In this document: positions 1 through 5,916 of the stretch, one piece after another
Layout of the letters: each line of letters begins with the position of its first letter
How positions within the stretch are numbered: position 1 is the first letter of the stretch
Assembly: GCA_017621905.1 (NCBI GenBank)
Contig: JAGASC010000169.1
Span: 1 to 8,683 of the forward strand
Origin: Roseburia sp.
GTDB taxonomy: Bacteria > Bacillota > Clostridia > Lachnospirales > Lachnospiraceae
Length of the DNA: 8,683 nucleotides
Direction: 5' to 3'
Made by a program: the position numbers and the translations under genes
Notes under the pieces: model-generated
Told to the model about the DNA's origin: nothing
The model's database searches: none
What the model saw: only the letters and a program-made list of their open reading frames with translations

Positions 1-2153
1 TAAGTACGATAAGTTGCCTGCGAAGTAGGCGCCTCACCGCTATAATGCATCAGGTACTGATATTGTTGTATGTACTCCTTATCCCCTTCCTTCCACTTCA
101 GTGTATAGGTGCTTCCATCGAAAGCCAGATCGAAAAGAAACAACATGGGATAATCCCCCTGATATGCTTCATAATACTCTTCACTGCAGCTTTCCTCATC
201 CAGAGTATAATATTCTGCCAATTGCACGGATGCAGCCTTTCCTCTGGAGGTGTCCTTGACAAACGTTTCCCAGATTTCCTGTCCGCTTGTCACATCCCCA
301 TCCATGTGAACCACATAATCGCTCTCCACTGCCTTGTCCAGTGCATCTACTTCCGAACGCTTGGACGGACTGTATTGGTATACATATTCGTAATCTGCCC
401 CGGCCACTGCCAGCACAGCCTGCCGGTCCGGGTATTCCTTTAATTCATAGACCTTCCAGTCCACATTTTTCGGGTCCGCTTCTTCTGTGAAACTGTAGAT
501 CAGCTTATCCTTTGTCACACTGTCTATGTCCATATCTGTCCGCTCATAACGATAGGTCAGCCCGTCTAACGGAATATACAGATAACTATCGAAAGCGCCG
601 GTCAGGGATGCCGTGGTTGGAATCATCTCTACAACAGTATCCGTATTCGTAGAACGATGAGAGGACAACAACTGAGATGCCTTATCTTCATAGCCCTCCT
701 TCGCATAGATAATCTGCGCACATTCAATGTCAATCAGGATGCTTTCGTCAGCTGACATGCAGGCATCTCTCGATACATAAAACGCAAACTGAGCTCCCGG
801 ACCATGTCCGCGCATTGCAAGGGCATTCGTATAGGTATTTGTGCTGTCTCTTAGATCCTTGCTCCGCAGGGATACACTATTGCTTACACCACCGTGTTCC
901 TCATCAATGGACACCGGAGAAAGGAAATTTCCATAATGTGAAAGGTCAAAATCGCAATCGAAGACAAAATACAGCTGTTCATCACTTTCATTTGAAAGCA
1001 TTGCTTTGTGTAGGTAAATTGTTGTGGAATCCGTCTGATAAGCTACAACCTCCCCTTTTTCAAACTCATACCCTTCCGAGGTATAAATTAAATCCGGCAA
1101 CGCCGATTTTGATACACAGAGAGTTATCTCGACCAGATCCTGCTCTATCACCGTATAACCGTCCTGTTCCAAAACATCATGCACAGAAACTCTCTTCGGA
1201 TTCGTCAGAAAACATACCCCAACTCCAACACAGAGAATAACAGCCAGAAGGATAAACCAAAATGCCGGCTTTCTATAATTCATAACGGATTTCACTCTCG
1301 TCTTTACTCCCACTTCTCCGAAAGCCAACGGACAGGCAGAAAGGATTCGGTGGTCTATACTGCAGGACAAAAGCGCCTGCGTATAGTTTGCCATTTGGAC
1401 ATTATTCAGTTCTTTAATAACCTTTTCATCACATGCCAGTTCGATGTCACGACAAAATAGTATATATGCTAACCACATGAATGGGTTGAACCAATGGATT
1501 GTCAGCAGCAAGAAACCCAATGGCTTCCACCAATGATCTTTACGATGAATATGAGCCTTTTCATGAGCGACCACGTGCTCCAGTTCCTGTTCATTCAAAT
1601 GAAAGGACACATAGATTCTTGGTCTGACAATACCAAGGACAAAAGGTGATCTTACATTCTCACTCTGAAATATATTATTTCTAAGCCTAACCGCCGTACT
1701 TATCTTGAGATGCAGCTGCCGAAAACTTATGACAGTATACAGGAAAAGAACTGCCATACCAATCAGCCAGATCATTGTCAGATCGATCATATGTACCTGC
1801 ATCCGGTCTACTGATTGCTCCAACGTAACAGTAACATCCTGGGAATACCTGGGATTGGATACCACTTCAAGATATGCGGGCTCCTTCCTCTGCAGCCCTT
1901 CCGATGTCATGATTTCCCGTGGCAGTGTTTCCGTGCTTGGAATCAAACTTAATGCACTTTCCATGGAAAAAGGCAGCAACAAGCGTACTGCTACAAGCCC
2001 CCAGAGTGCCACATGGATCCACTTGGGGGACCTCTTCAAAAGAAGACGCAAAATCATTACTGCCAGGATCAGCCAGCTGGCGGCAATACTCTCATTCAGG
2101 ATATTGGAAAAATCCAAAAGATTCTCCAGCGTATTTGCAATCCATTCTATCAT
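1..2153 (-). CDS. BlaR1-like M56 family membrane metallopeptidase (antirepressor), C-terminus beyond window
   Basis: The frame is open from ATG at 2153 to the left edge, giving about 717 residues without a stop. I read it by reverse-complement translation. The N-terminal part has membrane segments near residues 16-36, 42-60 and 122-140. A zinc protease domain follows, with AHEKAH (HEXXH, His197-Glu198-His201) and ELACDE (Glu238 to Glu243). A fourth membrane segment lies near 298-317. This is the BlaR1/MecR1 plan, in which signal binding outside the cell activates the protease to relieve repression by BlaI. The roughly 400-residue extracellular part lacks a recognisable serine acyl-enzyme motif set (STYK, SxN, KTG). 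Its last 150 residues resemble the DUF4362-like tails of clostridial M56 proteins, judged from memory. The start overlaps the repressor stop (ATGA) and has GGAGG 5-6 nt upstream, so the two genes are translationally coupled. The protease family is secure; the ligand is unknown. Confidence 0.93.
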   Translation of the reverse strand, partial: MIEWIANTLENLLDFSNILNESIAASWLILAVMILRLLLKRSPKWIHVALWGLVAVRLLLPFSMESALSLIPSTETLPREIMTSEGLQRKEPAYLEVVSNPRYSQDVTVTLEQSVDRMQVHMIDLTMIWLIGMAVLFLYTVISFRQLHLKISTAVRLRNNIFQSENVRSPFVLGIVRPRIYVSFHLNEQELEHVVAHEKAHIHRKDHWWKPLGFLLLTIHWFNPFMWLAYILFCRDIELACDEKVIKELNNVQMANYTQALLSCSIDHRILSACPLAFGEVGVKTRVKSVMNYRKPAFWFILLAVILCVGVGVCFLTNPKRVSVHDVLEQDGYTVIEQDLVEITLCVSKSALPDLIYTSEGYEFEKGEVVAYQTDSTTIYLHKAMLSNESDEQLYFVFDCDFDLSHYGNFLSPVSIDEEHGGVSNSVSLRSKDLRDSTNTYTNALAMRGHGPGAQFAFYVSRDACMSADESILIDIECAQIIYAKEGYEDKASQLLSSHRSTNTDTVVEMIPTTASLTGAFDSYLYIPLDGLTYRYERTDMDIDSVTKDKLIYSFTEEADPKNVDWKVYELKEYPDRQAVLAVAGADYEYVYQYSPSKRSEVDALDKAVESDYVVHMDGDVTSGQEIWETFVKDTSRGKAASVQLAEYYTLDEESCSEEYYEAYQGDYPMLFLFDLAFDGSTYTLKWKEGDKEYIQQYQYLMHYSGEAPTSQATYRT

Positions 2154-2518
2154 ACTGCACCTCCCCGAATGCGATCGATCATTCGCTGGACTTCATCGAG
2201 TTCTTTATCGGAAATCTTTTGGTGCTTCGTAAAAGCAGCTACAAATGCAGGCAATGAGCCCTCGAACTTCTTTTCCACCAGTTCATCGATCTCGCATGCC
2301 TGTGCTTCGTCTTTCGATACGAGCGCCGTGATTGTTCCGTTCTCATTTTTCAAAACACCACGTTCGCCAAGTCGCTTTATAACGGTATATGTTGTAGTAC
2401 GCTTCCACCCCAGTTGCTCCTGGCACAGCTTTACAAGCTGTACGGCAGTTACCGGCTCATTCTCCCACATGATCAAACAAAAGCGATATTCACTCTCGTG
2501 AATCTTCGGAATGTCCAT
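2150..2518 (-). CDS. BlaI/MecI/CopY family transcriptional repressor
   Basis: This winged-helix repressor of about 122 residues is the partner of the M56 protease downstream. The N-terminus IPKIHESEYRFCLIMWE matches the BlaI start pattern. WKRTTTYTVIKRLGERGVL (roughly residues 37-55) is the recognition helix and wing of the BlaI family. The C-terminal half is a helical dimerisation region, the part that BlaR1-type proteases cut in known systems. Two in-frame ATGs are possible. AGGAGG (2526-2531) lies only 1 nt before the first (2524) but 7 nt before the second (2518), so 2518 is preferred. The last codons hold the ribosome binding site of the M56 gene. It very likely binds the palindrome just upstream and represses its own operon. 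The family is clear; the wider regulon cannot be seen here. Confidence 0.95.
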   Translation of the reverse strand: MDIPKIHESEYRFCLIMWENEPVTAVQLVKLCQEQLGWKRTTTYTVIKRLGERGVLKNENGTITALVSKDEAQACEIDELVEKKFEGSLPAFVAAFTKHQKISDKELDEVQRMIDRIRGGAV

Positions 2519-2527
2519 ATTCATACC

Positions 2528-2577
2528 TCCTGTCTAATGGTGTAGACTCTACATATAGTCTACACCATTAGACAGGA
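2528..2577. promoter_or_regulatory. Perfect 21-bp inverted repeat: predicted BlaI operator
   Basis: The left arm 2528-2548 and right arm 2557-2577 are exact reverse complements, separated by 8 nt. The arms contain TGTAGACT and AGTCTACA, of the TACA/TGTA type seen in BlaI/MecI operators. The repeat covers the predicted -10 box, the start of transcription and the Shine-Dalgarno sequence of the blaI-like gene. A bound repressor dimer or pair of dimers would therefore block its own promoter. The predicted transcript starts inside the spacer, so the repeat acts on DNA and should not fold as an RNA hairpin in that transcript. Confidence 0.85.
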
Positions 2578-2585
2578 TCAGTCAA
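2557..2585 (-). promoter_or_regulatory. Sigma-A-type promoter of the blaI-M56 operon
   Basis: On the minus strand a -35 box TTGACT (2585-2580) is followed after exactly 17 nt by the -10 box TAGACT (2562-2557). The -10 lies wholly inside the right arm of the palindrome. The predicted start is near 2550, giving a leader of about 30 nt before the ATG at 2518. Confidence 0.65.
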
Positions 2586-2608
2586 CATATTTTCTTCGCG
2601 GATAAGTG

Positions 2609-2638
2609 GTAGAAAAATTCACATTTGTATGCTATATT
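2609..2638 (+). promoter_or_regulatory. Extended -10 promoter, copy A of a duplicated sequence
   Basis: The extended -10 TGCTATATT has its hexamer at 2633-2638. A weak -35 TAGAAA (2610-2615) lies 17 nt upstream. Sixteen bases (2609-2624) and the 9 bases TATGCTATA are identical to a second copy at 3416-3443. It would start transcription near 2645, ahead of the Imm42-like gene. This excludes the upstream TTG at 2625 as a start codon. Confidence 0.6.
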
Positions 2639-2702
2639 TATTCTGATAGTTGAATTTGTGCGTGCTATTAACTTTATTTTGGAGAGGTGCGAAGTAAAGG
2701 CA

Positions 2703-3200
2703 ATGCTTATTGGAAACCCGGATAATTTTGCACTTATGTTAGAAATTGTACCTGAATGGTGTTCAGATAATTTCGTTCAAGGCATATTCTATGTTTATGT
2801 CAATGGTGTTATATACCCGGATACCTTGAGAACGACAACACTAAATTCGGAGATATACGGGCTGTTGGAAGATAACTCGCCATTTCTTAACCCGCAAATA
2901 GACAAAGAGCTATATAATCTTGAAGCAGATGAACTATTTAAGGAAATCTGTAATATTACTTTCCCTAAAACGGAAACTGCTGATAACAATTACTCTTATT
3001 CAATCCCTTTAGTTGAATTATCCAATGCCGGGGTTTATTTGTTCATAGTAGCTTCTGAAAATGAAGTTAAAATTATTATTGGAAAGCACGATGAAGAAAA
3101 TGAATTAACTTATGTTGATGAAGCAAAAGTATCTATGGCAGACTTTGAATATATAAAACAGCGTTTACATGATTATTACGCGGATAATATAAAATGCTAA
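2703..3200 (+). CDS. Imm42-family-like immunity protein (orphan)
   Basis: This is a soluble acidic protein of about 165 residues with no signal peptide or membrane segment. The start MLIGNPDNFALMLEIVPEW, followed by VNGVIYPDTLRTTTLNSE and LNPQIDKELYNLEADELF, resembles Imm42 immunity proteins, which protect against polymorphic toxins. I make this match from memory of the family, not from a search. The frame is open further upstream, but those codons overlap the predicted promoter. ATG 2703 starts the conserved part, although its ribosome binding site is poor (AAAGG 2 nt away, or GGAGAGG 15 nt away). No toxin gene is visible in the window, so it is an orphan. It looks more AT-rich than the flanking genes, which fits horizontal acquisition. 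It has its own promoter and terminator. Confidence 0.62.
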   Translation: MLIGNPDNFALMLEIVPEWCSDNFVQGIFYVYVNGVIYPDTLRTTTLNSEIYGLLEDNSPFLNPQIDKELYNLEADELFKEICNITFPKTETADNNYSYSIPLVELSNAGVYLFIVASENEVKIIIGKHDEENELTYVDEAKVSMADFEYIKQRLHDYYADNIKC

Positions 3201-3201
3201 A

Positions 3202-3250
3202 AAAAGACGGGACACGGCAGCTATCGAATAGCCACCACGTCCCGTCTTTT
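3202..3250 (+). terminator. Rho-independent terminator after the Imm42-like gene
   Basis: The 12-bp arms AAAAGACGGGAC (3202-3213) and GTCCCGTCTTTT (3239-3250) are exact complements. A small inner stem GCTAT-cga-ATAGC lies between them. The hairpin begins 2 nt after the stop codon and ends in TTTT. With A-rich and T-rich ends it could work in both directions. Confidence 0.85.
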
Positions 3251-3415
3251 CATGGGTGCAGTTTTGATTGTGTGTTACGAAGTAGAACACCGATTTTGCT
3301 GGGGTAGGTATAAAACCTTACCCCTGCGGGAAACGCGCCGGGAAGCCCTTGAAAATCAATCCCTTTTCGCCCTTTTCGCGTAACTAACAAGGGAGCGTCT
3401 TTCATAGGTTTCACT
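3251..3415. other. Unassigned spacer between the two accessory modules
   Basis: No supported gene lies in these 165 bases. A GC-rich hairpin-like stretch at about 3309-3332 has GGGGTAGGT facing ACCTTACCCC with one bulge. A minus-strand open frame from 3435 to 3250 lacks a ribosome binding site and ends inside the terminator arm, so I do not call it. The higher GC than the Imm42-like gene suggests a different origin, perhaps leftover mobile-element sequence. I do not recognise it. Confidence 0.4.
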
Positions 3416-3445
3416 GTAGAAAAATTCACATCCATATGCTATACT
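3416..3445 (+). promoter_or_regulatory. Extended -10 promoter, copy B of a duplicated sequence
   Basis: This is the second copy of the 2609-2638 sequence. GTAGAAAAATTCACAT is identical, then 3 different bases, then TATGCTATA is identical. The extended -10 is TGCTATACT (hexamer 3440-3445). The predicted start, about 3452, lies just before AAAGGGG and the TTG start of the broken DUF1016 gene. Confidence 0.6.
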
Positions 3446-3479
3446 AACTATGCACATTTCCTTGAAAGGGGCAATTAAT

Positions 3480-4117
3480 TTGAACGATTTGACATATACT
3501 ACTTCCATGATGAATGAAATAAGAGAATTATTATTAAGTGCCCGTCAGCGCGTAGCTGTACAGGTAAATACAGAACTGCTGTCTACTTACTGGAACGTCG
3601 GCAGGATTATTGTTGAGCATGAGCAGGAAAACAAAGAACGCGCCGACTATGGAAAACAAGCCCATGCTTGAAAGTGACCTTGAAAAAGCATTCATTGGTC
3701 GCACAAATCGAAAAATTCCTGTTGGAATTAGGGCGCGGCTTCATGTTCATAGGTACGCAGCAGCGTATTACCCTAAACAATACTCACTACTATGTGGATA
3801 TGGTTTTCTATAATAAAATCCTCCGGGCGTATGTGCTTATCGAATTAAAGACAACCAAGCTCACGCCAGAAGCTGCCGGACAGCTTAATATGTATTTGAA
3901 CTATTACGCCGCAGAGGTAAATGACGAACACGATAATCCGCCAATCGGTATTATCCTTTGTACGGACAAGGACAGTATAGCCGCTGAATATGCCCTCGGC
4001 GGTCTTTCCAACAATATCTTTGCTTCTCGGTATGTTTCCTATATTCCCAATAAAGAGCAGCTAATCGCGCAAGTGGAAGCTGTCTTGAATGAATGGCACA
4101 AACAGGATAAAGAATAA
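3480..4117 (+). pseudogene. Broken DUF1016/YhcG-type PDDEXK nuclease gene
   Basis: Three pieces of one gene lie in three successive frames. Piece 1 (3480-3659) is the DUF1016 N-terminus, with NEIRELLLSARQRVAVQVN and TYWNVGRIIVEHEQ, starting at TTG 3480 with AAAGGGG 8 nt upstream. Piece 2 (3652-3690) reads ENKPMLESDLEKA, which in full proteins sits just before the nuclease domain. Piece 3 (3695-4117) is the complete C-terminal PDDEXK domain. It keeps VDMVFYN, the catalytic IELKT (E-x-K) and the helix AAGQLNMYLNYY. Full family members have about 340 residues, so roughly 120-150 residues of the middle are gone. The first junction sits on GAAAACAA (3652-3659), a sequence both flanks would share. 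The second frameshift is a 4-bp duplication, CATTCATT (3689-3696). Piece 3 could still be made from TTG 3668, but without the N-terminal domain it is unlikely to act normally. Family members are linked to DNA handling or defence, with function poorly defined. Confidence 0.88.
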
Positions 4118-4130
4118 AGGTGAAAAGAGC

Positions 4131-4167
4131 AGGGCGCAGAAAGTCACACAACAACTTTCTGCGCCCT
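4131..4167 (+). terminator. Rho-independent terminator after the nuclease pseudogene
   Basis: The 14-bp arms AGGGCGCAGAAAGT (4131-4144) and ACTTTCTGCGCCCT (4154-4167) pair perfectly around a 9-nt loop. TGTTTTAT follows shortly after. It lies 13 nt past the stop codon and closes the plus-strand island towards the convergent hydrolase gene. Confidence 0.78.
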
Positions 4168-4332
4168 ACCTGTTTTATCCGTTTGGCTGCGCCTGTACCC
4201 CGGAATCTTTCCGACAGTCCGGTTATTAACAAGCACTGTTAGATGCAATCCTCTAATAGACATCCTTGGAGGACAAGGACATTTGCCCATGCCGTACAAA
4301 TCCATAACCAGTGTTTCTTCATTATTATATAT
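4168..4332. other. Intergenic junction between the accessory island and the hydrolase
   Basis: No gene is supported in these 165 bases between two convergent genes. A 6-bp stem TCCTTG/CAAGGA (4263-4279) has no T-run in either direction. This may contain the right boundary of the plus-strand island, but no flanking direct repeat could be paired with the left side by eye. Confidence 0.35.
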
Positions 4333-5142
4333 TCATTTCAGCCCAAGTAAAAAGTTGTCTATCTCCTCATTTACCTGTTCCGGATTATCCCCATTCGCAA
4401 AATGCTTTGCTTCCTCTATATAATGGAGGGGAAAACCGGTATTCATTGACCATGCCCTACAATATTCCTTTACCTTCCCTGTGCTGTCCTTATCCCCCAC
4501 AAGAATCAAAACTGGGAAGGCAAAATCAACTTCTCTGTTCTCTTTCGCAAAATATTCATAGGCGATCCGCATCTGTTCGATGATTTCTGATTTTGATAAC
4601 GGAATCAGCATCTTCATCATCTTCTCATAGGAATATGCTGTCATGGACACTGACTTCGCCATACTTTTTCGTAAGGTCTTCGCCGGAAACAATTTTGCCA
4701 TAGGTGCGATATGCCTTAACCACCACAGATCTGATCTGGAATAATACTGCTGCCCCAACGGGGTAGTATCTAAAGCGATAAACCCTTTTACCATATCAGG
4801 ATATAAAACTGCAAAGTGTTGGCTTGGATACCCACCCATGGACATCCCTACCAGAATGACCTTCTCAATATTCTCTTTTTTTAAGATGGCATGTAGGACC
4901 TCAGCCGTATCACGGTAAGAAAAGTTTTCATAAGGCCTGGAAAATCCATGCATAGGCACATCCCAAAGCAGCACGGTATAGTGATCGGCAAAGTGATCCA
5001 CCTGTTTTTCGAACATTGTGTGATTGGCCGTCACTCCATGTGTGAATACAATGCAGTCAGAGACTCCTTCTTTCCTGCTAATCCAGTAATGAACAGATCC
5101 TCCCTGTGCTGCAATCTGTTTATGATCCAATCTCTTCAGCAT
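4333..5142 (-). CDS. Alpha/beta hydrolase
   Basis: This 269-residue cytoplasmic enzyme has the alpha/beta hydrolase fold. FTHGVTANHTMF (from about residue 33) carries the HG oxyanion motif. WDVPMHGFSRP precedes the nucleophile elbow GMSMGG, with Ser101 as the catalytic serine. LILVGDKDSTG holds the likely acid (Asp219) and EAKHFANGDNPEQVN the catalytic His247. A helical cap lies at roughly residues 130-200. The full triad in normal spacing says it is active; the substrate (an ester, lactone or similar small molecule) cannot be told. It starts 43 bp after the KtrA-like gene on the same strand, with no clear promoter or terminator between, so it probably shares that transcript. Its ribosome binding site is weak (AGAGGG 11 nt upstream of ATG). 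No clear terminator follows it; a short stem near 4263-4279 lacks a T-run. Confidence 0.9.
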   Translation of the reverse strand: MLKRLDHKQIAAQGGSVHYWISRKEGVSDCIVFTHGVTANHTMFEKQVDHFADHYTVLLWDVPMHGFSRPYENFSYRDTAEVLHAILKKENIEKVILVGMSMGGYPSQHFAVLYPDMVKGFIALDTTPLGQQYYSRSDLWWLRHIAPMAKLFPAKTLRKSMAKSVSMTAYSYEKMMKMLIPLSKSEIIEQMRIAYEYFAKENREVDFAFPVLILVGDKDSTGKVKEYCRAWSMNTGFPLHYIEEAKHFANGDNPEQVNEEIDNFLLGLK

Positions 5143-5185
5143 CCTATACCTAACCCTCTTTCCATACAGTAAAACAGAAACAACA

Positions 5186-5836
5186 CTATACCAGTTTCGA
5201 AAGCTTCGCCGTGTTCGCGATGACGATCAGCTTCATCTCCCTATCCAGCGGCTGCTCCGGATTGATATTTACACTCACCTGCTCTCCTTTTCGGATCGCA
5301 ACCACATTAACAGAATACTTCTTCCGAAGATTCAGCTCAATCAGGTTCTTGCCGACCCATTCCTCCCTGACATCCAGGGTGATCATGGATACTTCTTTTG
5401 ACAGAGAGATCATATCAATAAATCCGGAACTTAACAGATTTTTCGCAAGACGGATCCCAGACTCATGTTCCGGGAAGACCACTTTATCCGCTCCCACCCG
5501 GTTCAGGATTTTCTGATGCATCTCATTGGCACATTTGGCGATCACTGTTTTAACGCCGGCTTCTTTGCAGAGTGTAACTGCCATCACACTTGCCTCCAGA
5601 CGGCTTGCCATGGCGATGATTACCACATCAACATTGGAGATTCCCAGCTGGGAAAAGACTTCCTGGTCTGTGACATCCGCGCATTTGCAAACCGGCAGGA
5701 CTGCCACCGCGTCATTCACGATCCGCGGATTGGCATCCATCGCTATGACCTCCATTCCATTCTCTACAAGTTCCTTTGCCACTGCCATGCCATATCTTCC
5801 AAGTCCAAAGACAGCATATGTTTGTTTCTTTCTCAT
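5186..5836 (-). CDS. KtrA/TrkA-type potassium channel regulatory subunit (RCK)
   Basis: This 216-residue cytoplasmic protein has an RCK_N domain followed by a TrkA_C (RCK_C) domain. The N-terminus AVFGLGRYGMAVAKEL has the GxGxxG nucleotide-binding loop (Gly11, Gly13, Gly16). Acidic Asp34 in VIAMDANP ends the second strand, as in NAD(H)/ATP-binding RCK domains. Residues from about 135 (ISLSKEVSMITLDV... to the end) form the C-terminal domain, which in KtrA-type proteins can bind ligands such as c-di-AMP. Length and order match KtrA/KtrC. It would form an octameric ring gating the membrane subunit encoded 80 bp upstream. AAGGAG lies 7 nt before the ATG, an excellent ribosome binding site. The 80-bp gap holds another AAGGAG without a start codon. 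Confidence 0.94.
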   Translation of the reverse strand: MRKKQTYAVFGLGRYGMAVAKELVENGMEVIAMDANPRIVNDAVAVLPVCKCADVTDQEVFSQLGISNVDVVIIAMASRLEASVMAVTLCKEAGVKTVIAKCANEMHQKILNRVGADKVVFPEHESGIRLAKNLLSSGFIDMISLSKEVSMITLDVREEWVGKNLIELNLRKKYSVNVVAIRKGEQVSVNINPEQPLDREMKLIVIANTAKLSKLV

Positions 5837-5916
5837 ATCGATACTCCTTATCCTTTTTGCATAACTACACAGAATTTCTTTCGCTTTATTCTCCTTAGGT
5901 TTCAGAGAATCACTTC

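Noticed and set aside
1..2153. Beta-lactam sensing role for the M56 protein
   Set aside because: The protease and membrane plan fit BlaR1, but the sensor lacks the serine acyl-enzyme motif set and no beta-lactamase gene is nearby. The product is therefore not named blaR1.
3250..3435. Minus-strand open frame of 61 codons in the spacer
   Set aside because: It has no ribosome binding site, ends inside a terminator arm and overlaps the promoter copy at its start. No family is recognised.
3951..4232. Minus-strand open frame across the nuclease pseudogene end and terminator
   Set aside because: It runs antisense to the conserved PDDEXK domain and through a terminator hairpin. It has no ribosome binding site.
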